A DNA stretch of 64,000 bases, from positions 16,494,501 to 16,558,500 of the forward strand of contig NC_135243.1 in NCBI RefSeq assembly GCF_947623445.1. Direction: 5' to 3'. Positions within the stretch are counted from its first letter, which is position 1. Each line of letters opens with the position of its first letter. A program made the position numbers and the translations under genes. This stretch comes from Clavelina lepadiformis (taxonomy: Eukaryota > Chordata > Ascidiacea > Aplousobranchia > Clavelinidae). The notes under the pieces are model-generated. The model searched no databases, was not told the DNA's origin, and was given only the letters and a program-made list of their open reading frames with translations. Of this stretch, positions 13,176 to 25,113 are shown piece after piece.

Positions 13176-15635
13176 ATGGAGCTCGGTAAAATGTTGTCGT
13201 TAGAAGAAAAGCCAAAAATATTTTCGGATACAAATTGCTTTGCTGATATCAAAAACTTAACTGACATGGAAGAAATAAAAAGTGCATATTTAGACATTCA
13301 AAAACTTGAGGTATATATATGTGCTTTGTAGTTTAAAGTTTGTAGTTTAAGTAATAGATTTAAATTCGACATATTTGTGCATCTTTAAACTTAAAATTTT
13401 GGATACAAGCATTTATTCATTGTAAGATCATATGCACAATAATGCAACTGAACTTATGTTTGAAAGAATTTTGGTGGGATCAAGGAAAAGGTGGGTTTTG
13501 GATAGGCAAAATTAATGTGTTTTTTTCATGGTTGTCCTGTACTTGACACAGAAATGGGATACAGTGCATGATACTCTTTGCCAGCAGGACATGACTACTC
13601 TATCAGTTAACCTACAGAAATGGAGAAAGAAGCTCAACAAAACTAAGACCCTGTCTGCAGCTTCCCATCTTAACAGCAACAAGCATATTGTGTGCTAAAG
13701 CTTTCTATCAACAGAGGTGCCTCTGCCTCCAAATGTTTTCAAACATTGAGTCACTAAGTGAAAAGCACCACTTTGATAAGACGAATGTCTGAACTTGCAA
13801 CTCTACATTTGAGTTCGTTGGCTCTAATTTATTCATTGCTGAATACTGCGCACCTGTATGATATTGCTGTGCCCACACCTATTAGATTGACACTGCTGTG
13901 CTTCGCACATTGTGTCTGGATGCCTGCAACCCATCACTCCTATTTCATTGGACAACATTCTCATCCTTGTGGGCATGCAGCCCGCTGCGCTTCACTGTGA
14001 AGAAATTACTCTCCACCTCGGAAGGCCTAAGAGCTTTCCCAGCTGATCCATTTTAGACTTTTTTCGAATTAATGAGTAAGTCCAACGACTAAAACTGAAA
14101 CACCCAGTTGTTCCACCCACACTGCTACTGCCAATTTAGGCTTAGGTGTGGTTTGTTGGAAGGATATTCAATGGAGTACAGATTGGCAGGAAATTCCTGC
14201 TAAACCTTGCAATTTCATTCCAGATGCTGACTCTCTCACCACAGAACTTTCCCCAGTATATCCTTGGTACAACTTAACCTCTTGCAGACGGCGTAAGTCT
14301 GTTCTGCTCAACATTTCACTAACAAGGAGTGGCAAACCCTACAACCAATGTGGTGTGGCACAAAGTAGCAAACCACAGATTAACAGCCGACAACAGATAA
14401 TCACGTCTAACTATTGCACGTAGTTTAATTGACGACAGCAACAAAATTGTAATATTTATTGGACAGCACGTCACAGTTGGCCCATTTTGGTGTCTTTTAT
14501 TGTTTTATAGCCACTAGAAACACCTTCACGGCCCAGTACTGAGCCATGGGCCACGGTCTGAAAACTAGTAATCTAGAACATGAGCTGGTTATGCATTATT
14601 TATCGATAAGGAATCGGGTTAAAATTACATTAGATAGAGTGAACTACAAGATGAGTGTTAAACATGAAACAGGAGCAATATATAACTGATAATGAGGTTC
14701 CCCATGCTAAGGCAGATGTATTGATACCATAAAGCAGCGTGAGAAGGACATTATAAATGTTCCAATTTGTACACAGATATGCTATCATCTATTTCGTATA
14801 TGACAGTGTATACAAGTACTACGAGATCTGTTAATTAATTCTGTGTATTATTTATTTGTACATTTAGGAAGCTCATACTGCACATCTTAGCGACCTCTTT
14901 CAAGGCTGTGCTTGCTTTGATGAAAAAGCAAAGACTTTAAACAAGATGATGTATGAAATTAAATTTTGCTAAAGTTTATGTAATTTACATGATATTCATG
15001 CGAAATGTTGTTCGTGGCCAACTGGACTCCATGTATATTCATGTGTATACTTATGGAAAATTGTGTCATACAAAAATTCAGTATTGCTAACTGTGTCTTA
15101 TTTAACAGACCCAATTTAGAGCTTCTTGAAACTGACAGCAGCAATCTTTGTGGAATCGTACAATTTACCAATGATTTGGCTGAAAATATTAGTTCCAAAG
15201 TCCGATTGCTTGACTTGGCTAAATCACAAGTGTTTCAAGCAATACAGAGAGTTGATGATGTACTTGATTTAAAGGTATATGAATGGCATATTACGCAATG
15301 AAATATAAAATGACAATGAGAACACAAAAACGACAATTATATATTATTTAAGATTTACGAATAATTTTGGCAAGTTTTCGTTTGTTCTGTTTTTTATGCT
15401 TAATGTGCACATATAAAACATACAGCAGTCCAGGTCTACTTGTGTATGGATATAAGCATAAATAATTATGAACATGTATGGTTTTGTAAGGTAAGATGAT
15501 TGGAAATTCAAAAACCAACTGTTTTATATGTATCATACTGGTATATTAAATAGACTGAAACATATTTTTTCCGTTTCACATCTATATTACGAACTAAAAC
15601 ATGCTTGCTGTACCCACTTAAGTGTGTCTTTATAT

Positions 15636-15676
<41 letters not shown>

Positions 15677-18600
15677 CACAGTATATATATGTTGTATCAT
15701 CTGTATATATCTTTCTAACTTTAAAAATGCTTCTGTAATGATTTAGTTGTATTTGGGACAAACAGTAAAGTTTGTATATTTGATGACATGTTATAGTCAG
15801 TTTTCCTCCTCAAACTAGGTCTCCATTCCAAAATAAGGCCATTTGTCTCTGACACAAAGGTAGAAAGTAAAACCTGCCTTAGGCCATTGTAACAAGTCCA
15901 TAATGTTTTTCTCAATGGTCAACAAATTTGTATTTCAACATCCTAAAACGTGTGTGTCCCAATAGCAAACATCCTCAAACTTACATAACCCTAATGAATT
16001 AAAAGCCAAACAGAAAAATCTCTAATAAATAAAACCCTTTTTAGTTCTAATCGAAAACTGATGAAATTGCGTGTTCATATTTTCTAATACTTTGAAAAAA
16101 CACACAGGGTATACAGTATACACTCTAAGTTACATTTCCTCAGGTAAAGGCAGTGGAGGAAACAACTAACTTTATTAAACTTCAAAGATTTTTGCAGTAA
16201 TCAAAATTGCATTCGAACAGTAAGAAGTTGATCATGTTATGATTTAGAACTAGAGAAATATGTAAATCTGGAATGACATTAAACTGCGGGATTTTAGGGT
16301 TAAGGGTTTTAGGGATTTCATTTAAATAAAATAATAGTATGTTGGACTATTTTTATTTGGAATGACATCTTATGGGAAAGTTTATCTCTGAAAAGGTGGT
16401 GGGTCTCCAATGTAATGCCCTAGGTATTGTCTTGAGTTTAGTTAAAACGAAATGGGAAAATACTAAGCAACTTAAGCATTCAAGGAGTCTTCTCTGATTA
16501 TTATTTATTACCTGAAGTGTTTGCTTTAGTTTTGTACCGATGGTGTGAAAGCTGCCATGGAAAGTAATGACTATGAAAAAGCTGCAGCAAACATATATCG
16601 CTATTTGTGTCTTGATGAAAACGTTATCAAACAAAGTGTTCACGATGCTACGGAAAGTAAGTTAATACTCTCAGTAATACCTACCCATAAAATCAATAGT
16701 CACAAGTTCGGAAGGTAACAAATATCAATACATCAGGGAAATTTTATGTCTTTTTATGCTTGATTTACTATACATTCAATGATAAAAACATACTGATTTT
16801 GTGTTTTTTTGATGCAATTATTGAAAGTTGTTGCTGAAATTTAACTTAGGTTCAAGTATCAATGCTTCACTAAAAGTTTTAAAAGATGCTCGGGTAGAGA
16901 TGTCACAGGTAATGTATTTTCAGATTTTATGTTTAATATTTCTGTGTTTTGGTTAAATTTGTTTTAAAAAACTCAACAAACCAGTTATTTCTGCTAAATA
17001 ACTGTTTGTCTTGTCAAAGTACTAACTTACTTTCTTATAAAAAAATACCATTCAGGTCGTGTCTGAACAGTTTGACAAGGCTGTTTCTGAAGGAAATTTA
17101 GCGTCTGTCGAACGTTTCTTTAAAATATTTCCTTTACTGAAAATGGAAGATGAAGGACTTGGCAAATTTTCGGATTACCTCTGTCAAGAAATTTCCAGAA
17201 GCTCCCAGGAAAATTTGAAGCAAGCATTAAATATGGATCCATCCAGTTAGTTGCAATTCATTTGTGTATTTAGGGGTGGGTGAGTGTTGGATTACGGTCC
17301 CCTCACGATCTCAAATTTTTTAACTGTAAGCGTTTTTTTTTTTGTTAATGACTCTTTATCAGCTATAACCATCGTACTATTAAGTGCTAGAAAAGCTTTA
17401 GACAGCAGTGTTATAAAACACTGATCAGAGTAAAGGACTTAATGGGCTGATCTTCAAACGCAACAGGTAGCTTGTCCTTCTTGTCATAAAGCATTGAGTG
17501 AAAATTTCCAAGGACTTACTTCCAACAAAACAAATTGCACTCTGCAGTTCTTGATTCCGAGTTGTTCATTGTCTAATCAACTTGTAAAAGTAAACTTCGG
17601 CCATCCATATTTTTCAAGATAAATGTTGAGACGAACTATGTTAGAAATTTCATTGTAATGTGATTGTGGATACAGCCCCAACACAATACAATCTTTGTTT
17701 ATTAGAAAGTTTGACTGATTCCAGCAAAATGTATCATAGACAACTTATATGTCGGTTGTATACGGGTTTACCAAAATTGTGAACCATATGCCAATTGCCA
17801 GCTACTGTAAACACTATTATATGAAAATACATTTCATTTCTAGACTTTGTAAGTGGTTTTGCAAATTCCATATTTTAGTTACTAATATGAATTTCGTATC
17901 TGATGGATGTACTTAATTCATCTTTTTTGCAGATCATCGATATAACGTGATGTTTGCAGATGTGCTAACATTACTGTTTGAAGGCATAGCAAGAACTGTT
18001 GAGAAACAGCAACCATTGGTGGAAACATATTATGGTCCTGGAAAACTTTTCATATTAATCAAGCAGATTCAGATGCAATGTGACAGACAAACCAAAATTA
18101 TCTTAGATGAGTGAGTTTGAATTTCAATTCACATGTGTGTATGTTAGCAGTTAGCACACTGCTGGTTAACAAATACATTTCATTCTGCTAGGTTTAAAAA
18201 GGTCAGAAAACTTACCGAGACTGCCCACATGGTGCAACGGTCAATGTACGCAACTGGAAAAAAATCTGAAGAGGCAATGAAGTAAGTGCGGATAAATCAG
18301 AATTGGAATGACCACTTTAGTTTTACTCTGATATTATATTCAACCGAATGTAAATTGTTTATACAATGGAAACACTACTTAACAGGTTGGATGCTCGTAA
18401 TTTGGAACCGTTGCTAAGTGAAGTGACTGTAATTAGTTCAAGAACAGAGCTTTATCTTCGTTTTTTAAAACGGAGAGTTCAAGCTGATATTGATACAGTA
18501 TTTTCCTCAGAGAAAATTATAGAAGGTGATTGATATGCTTCATGTATTACAACACCATTACTTTGATAGAAAATTTTTTTTTTTTTTAATAAACCATTTA

Positions 18601-21046
18601 CTAAACGTTTACAACAACAAAAAATTTATGATTTGATTGGGTAGAAAATAAAAAAGAACTACAGTCATGGATAACAACCTGTGAAGTTAGCCATCTCATA
18701 CAAGAGGTCATAGGGTATTACATAATAATGGAGGAGTATTACATGAGGGAGTCCATTGCGAAAGCCATTCAGCTGGATAATATTGAACCAGGAAATCTTA
18801 CCAGCAGCATGACCGACGATGTTTTCTTTATCCTGAAGCAGTGCATAAAGTATGTCAAAAATAATATTCACCAAATGAGATTCTTAGGAATTATTCTTAC
18901 GAAAAATATTTACAATCAGACGTTCAGTTACAAGTGATTCAATTGACTGTGTGTGTGCAATGCTGAATCATACAACAAGCGTCCTCGATGCTGACTTTAA
19001 GGATGTATTGTCTAATCAAATCAAAACAGGTAAAATCAACATATTTTGTGCTGCAAAGCTACAGCCTTTACAAACTCTTTTTAAGGAAGTGACCAATAAA
19101 TCAGTAGTCTAACAACTAAGTTTTCTTTGTATTACTAATCAGGCTTTCCTTCTGGTGGCATGCTGGACAATATTAGCTCAGCTTACAACGTTATGCAATC
19201 TTCTTTCCAGCAAGGAAAGTTGCAGAGTGTTGATGAACAAAATAACGCTACTAGACAACGATTTTTAGTGAGAAAAACAGCTTTGAAAACATTATTTAAT
19301 TACTTGAGAATTTTCAAGCATTTCTCAGTATTACAATGTAACATGATGATTTGTTAATTTTCCGTTTTAGTGCACTTTGAACAATTGCGAAGTAGCCAGT
19401 GAACACATACAGACACTGCGAAAAAGTTTGGATGCTGAAGTTTCAAAAGTATTTAATCAGTTGTCAAGTCAAGGCCAAGCTAAGTTAGAGGTTGTAAGAT
19501 TTAAAATTTATTTTCCAATTTCCTTTTTACATGTTTTTTGTTTTCAATATCAATTATAATTTTGCTTTTGTTTATTTACCAGTCTTGATGTACCAACGGT
19601 GATACCAATGATAAACTTCCAATATTTAGCTTGTATGTTTTGGATCACCACACTAGTTATTAAGGATCTTGTTGATATGCTTACAATGCATTCAGTACTC
19701 GTTACATATATTGATGCATGCAGTTAAATCTTTATGTACACACACCGGACCTGAAATGATTTCTGATAAATTTAAAGCTTTTATTTACCTTCTGAGTATT
19801 TTTTAAATCAAAATTTCAACTCAAGTTGATTAAAATTTTCGGACTAAACGAGTTGTCTTCAAAATCACATTTCGATCTGTCTAAATGTAATAATTACTAC
19901 TTAGAGTATCTTTGATTGAACGATTACAAATGGCATTTATCTTGTGGAATAGTATTAGATGAAATTTAACAGAAATATAATCTAATAAGCATTTATCTAA
20001 TTTTATCCAATGTTGATCTGACAGAGCTGTCTTATGGACCTTGGATTGTTATCATCAAAATTTCAGAGTTTATTGCAAACTGGTTTGAAAGAATTAAGCA
20101 CTTCACTTTTGAAGCCAGAAGTAAAACCTTGGATTGCAAATTTCCTGTCAGTGTCTCATAATCTGAATGAAGATGATTTAGCTAATTATGAAGCTAACGA
20201 TCCATGGGTACAGGAAGTGATATACAACCTGCAGATGTTAATCAATAAGTTTCAGGTTAGTATTATTTTCAAACGTCTTTAATGTTGCGCCTGTTCTAGC
20301 TATGTGAAGTATAGAACTAAAGCTGGATGCGTGTTCTAATCTTCGGGGTTGATGTTTTTTTTAGGTGTCATTGTCAACAACAATTTTTGATCACCTCGTT
20401 AGTTGTTTGATTGATGAAATAGTTGTCCAACTTGAAAAAGCACTTTTTAAAAGCATATTTAACCGAGTAAGTAACCTTCATTGATATTTATTTAAAAAAT
20501 AAACGCATAATGTTAATGATTAATTAAACTTCCTTTTTAGCTTGGTGCCTTGTTTTTTGACAAAGAACTACGTTCAATGGTGAACTATCTCACATCTATA
20601 ACGTCATGGACTGTTAGGGATAAATTTTCAAGATTAATGCAGATGTCTACAATACTAAATCTAGAACAGGTATTATGCTCACTGCATTAGATATACAGTA
20701 AGTCATTATTGTACACAAAGCCGGTTTGCAGTTTTTACCAAACCAAATTTAGTACATTTATGGTTCATATTGTTTTTGTATGTATTGGAAATTTTAAAAT
20801 ATGATAAATCGTAGTTCGTAACGCAACACCTTTAAACACAACTAAAAATATTTGGACCAAGCCTTGTAGTTTTATCTTTTTGGATTGAAATATTTGCAAA
20901 CATTGTGTTAGGTGACTGAAATTGAGGATTATTGGGGCCAACATGCTGGTTCACTTACATGGAGATTAACTCCTGCTGAAGTTCGACAAGTGTTAACACT
21001 CCGAGTAGATTTTAAGTCAGAGGATATAAGAAAGCTAAAATTGTGA
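13176..21046 (+). CDS. COG4: COG4, conserved oligomeric Golgi complex subunit 4, 17 exons, complete
   Basis: Lobe A subunit of the COG tether, which holds retrograde intra-Golgi vesicles and keeps glycosylation enzymes in place (family knowledge). Exons: 13176-13310, 14868-14950, 15109-15274, 16530-16656, 16850-16908, 17056-17245, 17933-18110, 18192-18281, 18386-18525, 18645-18849, 18920-19029, 19143-19267, 19371-19490, 20025-20255, 20365-20466, 20541-20669, 20912-21046. All keep frame and give about 774 aa, against 785 in human. Strong matches include [20 protein letters not shown] (exon 3), [11 protein letters not shown] (exon 6), TLLFEGIAR and [10 protein letters not shown] (exon 7), [10 protein letters not shown] (exon 14) and the C-terminus [14 protein letters not shown]. 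The first exon is less conserved, but its ATG opens the right frame. A good splice acceptor (tattagttacag) ends one base before the ATG, so a 5' UTR exon or a trans-spliced leader is possible. Exon 11 uses the acceptor before ACGTTCAG; a nearer one would give a stop. Confidence 0.94.
13560..14060 (+). mobile_element. dead LINE (Jockey/I-like) reverse transcriptase fragment
   Basis: Broken frames in COG4 intron 1 read like the C-terminal part of a non-LTR retrotransposon reverse transcriptase: [17 protein letters not shown] and ASHLNS, then about 150 bp on [16 protein letters not shown], then an AEYCAPVW-like stretch and an [12 protein letters not shown]-like stretch. The family pattern is a WRLKLS..KT block followed by FHLNN and ALAL.YS.AEYCAPVW. 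Stops and frameshifts break it, and neither 5' nor 3' element ends were found. Confidence 0.6.
15630..15672. repeat. (TA)n microsatellite
   Basis: A run of alternating T and A in COG4 intron 3, with a nearby short TATATACAGACACAG interruption. The rest of this 1.25-kb intron (15275-16529) holds nothing I recognise. Confidence 0.9.
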
Positions 21047-22893
21047 TTTCCCCCCCAAAAAAACATTATTTGTGCTATGTTATTCTCGCTACGTTAGATG
21101 GGTAATATACTCAGGATAACGACCTATGATTTTATCAAGGAAAATAATTGTGTGCGTATTTCGTCTGCACTTTACCCATAGATAACCGTGGTGCTTTTAC
21201 ATTTGTCGTTCGTATTTGGTTCTTTTTTGTGCTGTTTAAAATTGTTCGTTTATTCGCACTTCTCTCCAAAATTTGACATCAAATCTGTCAGTAATTGTAT
21301 CATTGCCGTACGCACTGCAGAAAAGTTTCATGGAGAAGATATTGCGACGTCACGATTTCAGCCACCAAACCCTCCCCATGCGTGCGCCAGTGAATTGTAT
21401 AAAACCAAATCAGATAGTGGTTTGTCGAAGACGAAGACGCAGTGTTGCCAGTATTCCTTAAAAAAAAAACAGGATAAATAAAGGGGTCCGTAAAACTTTT
21501 CTCCGTTTTCTAAGAATGCTCTATTGTCTTTGTCTGACTTTGAATATCTGCTTTGCCATGTTTGACGCATGAGCGTGAAGCATATTAGTAAAATGTCTTT
21601 CGGTTACGACATACTAAAATAATAAGTAAAAAGCGTTTGTTTCGTTATAAACAGCTCTTGGCTAGAACACCATTCAAAATGAGATGCTGTACTTTCTTGT
21701 CCGTGAAAGGTTTTCGTAGTCGATTTGACATTGCTTCATTTCATGACAAAAATGTCTTCAGTTGACCGTAAAAACATTTTTCAAAAGTTGACAACCCTGC
21801 TAACTCGTAGCTTGTCCTACGTTAAATGTTGATTTATAACGGCAGATGATTTGCAAAAATAAACACACTTTATTTATTGCTGAAAACTGTGCTAGTTCAA
21901 TAACTCATAACAGTAAAACCTATTTTACTGCATGAGAGAACGTTGGTACACGGACTTCAAACTGTATGTATGTTTATTGTAGTATGAAGGAAGCTCGTTA
22001 AATAATTAATATAGGAATTGCTTTTATTTCGAGTTGATGAGAATGTTAGATATTTTTGACAATTGGCCAGCTGCAGGTTTGGAACCTGTACACAGAACGA
22101 TATGCAACTGAAAAAAGTTAAACGTAGACTTTGTTTCGAGACAATTTTCAATGAAAGTGAGTTCTCCAGCCAACCACATCTTCAACTTTGACATTTCAGT
22201 GCTTCTCAACCAATGGGCCATGGCCCACTTTAAGCATTTTGAGGTAGGCCACAGAGCTCTATGAAAAATTGCAAGTCATGGCTTCCAGATGAGGAAGTCA
22301 TTTAGTTTCATTTGTTTTTCAAATCAACTGCTTTATTACTTATTTGAAAAACAATAAAAATATAAACAAAATGGCACATCGTTATTGCTCAATGCTCATA
22401 CGTTATTTATATTCATAATAGTACCATACTATGTCTCCATATGTTAAAATCCCAGTGTATTCCTTTATTTCGGAATTTTAATCTTGTTTTAGCATTTAAT
22501 CCGAGACGAAACTTCGGCTGGAAAATAAGGGTTAGCAAATTTATTAGTAAGGTATTCCATTATAATTGACAATTCCATAACCTATGTAGGCCTACGCAGA
22601 ACTTAGAGAAGAGGGTTATGAAATACTTCACAGAACAAAAGAACCCGTGATTTATTTCATATGATACACTGGTACGGTATGTTAAACTAGCAAAATGTAA
22701 GATCTACTTCCACCTTTATTATGTATTAACAATTTGCATTGTTTGGTGACAATTCTGTTCAAAACCTCTTGGTGATGCGAAATTTCAGGTGCAAGTAGCA
22801 AAGTGAGTTCAAACAGTATGTATTGAAAATGCATGATGTTATTGCGTAAAATGAAATAATAAAGCGATAATTTAAAATAAAGCATAAAATGTG
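21047..22893. other. intergenic, COG4 to membrane protein gene
   Basis: No supported gene. A possible poly(A) signal AATAAA lies at 21477-21482, about 430 bp past the COG4 stop. An open frame of about 95 codons at 21188-21481 has a hydrophobic start but no resemblance I can name. A hAT-like start (CAGTGCTTCTCAACC at 22197) has no partner end nearby. Confidence 0.4.
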
Positions 22894-23804
22894 ATGAAGA
22901 CCAAAAAACTGCGATCCCATATCATTACATGTGCGATAACAGCAATTTTGAGTGCGACATGTGCCTTTGTGGCATTCTATCAAAACAGCTGGGGAAAATG
23001 GAGAAAAAATTCAGGTAAGCAAAGAATGTCTGCGTTGTTCTACCCTAATATGAGACCATCACTTTGTTGCTTGAAATCGATTAGTCTCATCAGTTCTTAG
23101 AAAAACTGTCGAATTATGGTAACTGACTTGGCAGATGATATTTTCTTAAGCCTTAATCGTGAGCTTGATTTTTAGCTTTGTCGAATTGTCTACCATTACC
23201 ACCGCCTATCGGATGTGCAGAACATTACAGTTTGCGTGAAATATTGGATGGAAGGGACACAGATTTTGCCTGGCTTTGCTTCCTAAGCGGCTTGATTTCT
23301 GTTTCTTCATTTGCAGCATGCGTTTATGTGCTGTTTGGGGAAGAAACACCTATACCAGGCCTGGAACGACACGTGTTGAAAAAGCCAATGCTAGTTTCAT
23401 TTCTTTTGGTAGGTAAGTCGTTTTATTCACTCTATGTTGGCGTAGCCGTAGCATAAATATTGACTGTTATAATTGCACTAAAAGACTACTTGTATGCAGT
23501 ATATACGCAGGTGAACGGTTTGGTAATCGTAATATTTTGGTAGTAATTTTCGTGTAATGGTCAATTTTTAGGTATTTTGAATGTTCTCACTTGCCTTATT
23601 TCAACTTTTCGCATCAATATCATGACCACCCTTCAACGAAGGCAAGGATTGTTCCTGGTCAGCGGTTTAATTCCAGTAAATTCTTTGTCGTTTTATCTAT
23701 CTGTGTTGGCTGGTTTACTTGCCCTTGTTGGTAGCTGGATAATGAATATGGTGACTTTTGATGATGCTGAAGTTAGGCAGAGGTTATCCAAAACTGTAAA
23801 ACAG
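22894..23804 (+). CDS. four-transmembrane protein, claudin/PMP22-like layout, family unresolved
   Basis: Three exons, 22894-23014, 23176-23412 and 23572-23804, join in frame (GT-AG) to give 197 codons ending at a phase-0 donor. Predicted segments: helix 1 about residues 10-30 (TCAITAILSATCAFVAF), an outside loop with two cysteines and a tryptophan (about 31-68), helix 2 about 69-93, helix 3 about 112-132, helix 4 about 153-175, then a short charged tail. The order resembles claudin/PMP22/CACNG-type four-helix proteins, but I see no claudin W-GLW-C-C signature and cannot name it. The end is uncertain. If spliced to the acceptor at 24641 the protein would finish with three more codons (VKK, stop). 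If the last donor is not used, it would read into the foldback element and stop at 23897. Confidence 0.7.
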
Positions 23805-23849
23805 GTAATTTCTTTCGTTGGCTCCTATGTTTTTTTCGGTGGCCACGGC

Positions 23850-24458
23850 ATTGCACCAACACTGGATTGTACCCACACGGAGTTGCACCCGACGTAATCG
23901 CACCCACACTGGATTGCACCCAAACAGAGTTGCACCCACATGGAATTGTACCCAAACGGAATTGCACCCAACAGAACTGCACCCAACGGAATTGCACCCA
24001 AACGGAACTGCACCCAAACAGAATTGCAATTGCACGCTTTCAGGCTTTAGAACTGCAAGCAACATCTTCATCTGCCTACTGTAAATCTGTAATATATGAG
24101 AAAATACGTTACGTACGTACCATGGTTAACAGTTAAATGATTTAAGAAAACCTATTTAGCCTAACAGGTGGGTTACACGCATAGATATAACATATGCTTT
24201 CCTAAATTATTTAACTGTTATCCATGGTACGTACGTAACGTATTCCCTATTATGTATTACGGTACTTGTTTCTTGCAGTCCCAAAATCCGAATGTGTGCA
24301 ATTACGTGTGGGTGCAATCCTGTGAGGGGAGCAATTCAGTTTGGGTACAATTCCGTTTGGGTGCAATTCCGCCTGGGTACAATTGTGTGTGAGTGCATTT
24401 ACGTTGGGTACAATTCCGTGGGTGCAAATTCTTGGATGCAATCACGCGTGGGTGCAAT
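23850..24458. mobile_element. foldback element with minisatellite inverted-repeat arms
   Basis: About 609 bp arranged as two long inverted arms around a loop near 24140-24190. Each arm is built of an outer array of 15-17 bp units (consensus TTGCACCCAAACGGAA, about 10 per arm, degenerate) and an inner unique stretch that includes ACGTTACGTACGTACCATGG on the left and its inverse on the right. The element starts at ATTGCACC and ends at GGGTGCAAT. Long inverted repeats carrying internal short tandem units are the hallmark of foldback (FB/Galileo-type) DNA elements. No transposase is present. I could not identify a target duplication with confidence. Confidence 0.7.
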
Positions 24459-24641
24459 GGAAGCGTTTTTAGTTTAAACAGAATGTAAAAAGAGTCAAGG
24501 TTTTCGGCTAAACCGAAGTTACAAAATAAAATTGACCGCACAACAACACACACAAATTTAGATTTTCATAAAATTACCAAAACATCTACATATAACTGTT
24601 TCTCTGTTCGTTACTACATTGTGTAAAATTAGTAACAACAG

Positions 24642-25113
24642 GTGAAAAAGTGAAACCAAAACTAATGTATCTCCAGCACATGGCAAGAAACCTGATGTAT
24701 CCAGACGACAAACGAAGCACGAAAATGGTGACGTTTTCAAGTATGCCATCCGACATGGAAGAAAGGGCAGCGGAAATTTGTGTTAAGGCAGTGATGCAAT
24801 TCGGTCTTGAAGAAGACATTGCTGAAAATATTAAACAGGTATGGTTTATCATATTCTTAATCATAATTTTTCATGGAAAACAAAGGCATGCTCTAACGAA
24901 ATTGTTTTATTTTTGAAGACGTTTGAGGCGCAGTATGGACCAACTTGGCACTGTGCTGTTGGTGCCAACTTTGGAAGTGCCGTTCATCACCGAATAAATG
25001 AATATATCGAAGTTTCAATGCCGCAAATTTCAGTTTTAATATTCAGATGTGACGAGCCTAGAACATCCGACCTCGACCAAACGTCTGATTCTACATCACC
25101 TGACTTTAGATGA
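24642..25113 (+). CDS. dynein light chain (DYNLL/LC8-like), two exons seen
   Basis: Small dimeric light chain of dynein motors, also a hub binding short linear motifs (family knowledge). Exons seen: 24642-24838 and 24919-25113 (GT-AG, in frame). The exon opens after a good acceptor (aacaacag). The first in-frame ATG is at 24665, giving 122 aa; the conserved core starts about 21 residues later (MVTFSSMPSDMEERAAE). The LC8 signature is clear: YGPTWHCAVGANFGS followed by a hydrophobic beta strand (ISVLIFRC). After the core comes a 17-residue tail (DEPRTSDLDQTSDSTSP...) that DYNLL1/2 lack. The reading frame of the preceding membrane-protein gene does not match this exon, so the two are not one protein. 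The 5' end is either an unseen non-coding exon or a trans-splice site. It could also be an axonemal light chain paralogue. Confidence 0.8.

Noticed and set aside
21188-21481. 97-codon open frame downstream of COG4
   Set aside because: Probably COG4 3' UTR or intergenic; the start is not a convincing gene start and the translation resembles no family.
22197-22260. hAT-like left end CAGTGCTTCTCAACC
   Set aside because: No inverted partner end within reach and no target duplication; a fragment at most.
23577-23897. Reading the membrane protein straight into the foldback repeat to make a 225-aa protein
   Set aside because: A good phase-0 donor sits at 23805, and the extra residues are just translated repeat units. 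Kept only as an alternative in the gene entry.
24642-25113. Fusion of the four-helix protein with the dynein light chain
   Set aside because: The upstream donor is phase 0, and the light-chain exon needs one extra base; joining them gives a stop after three codons.
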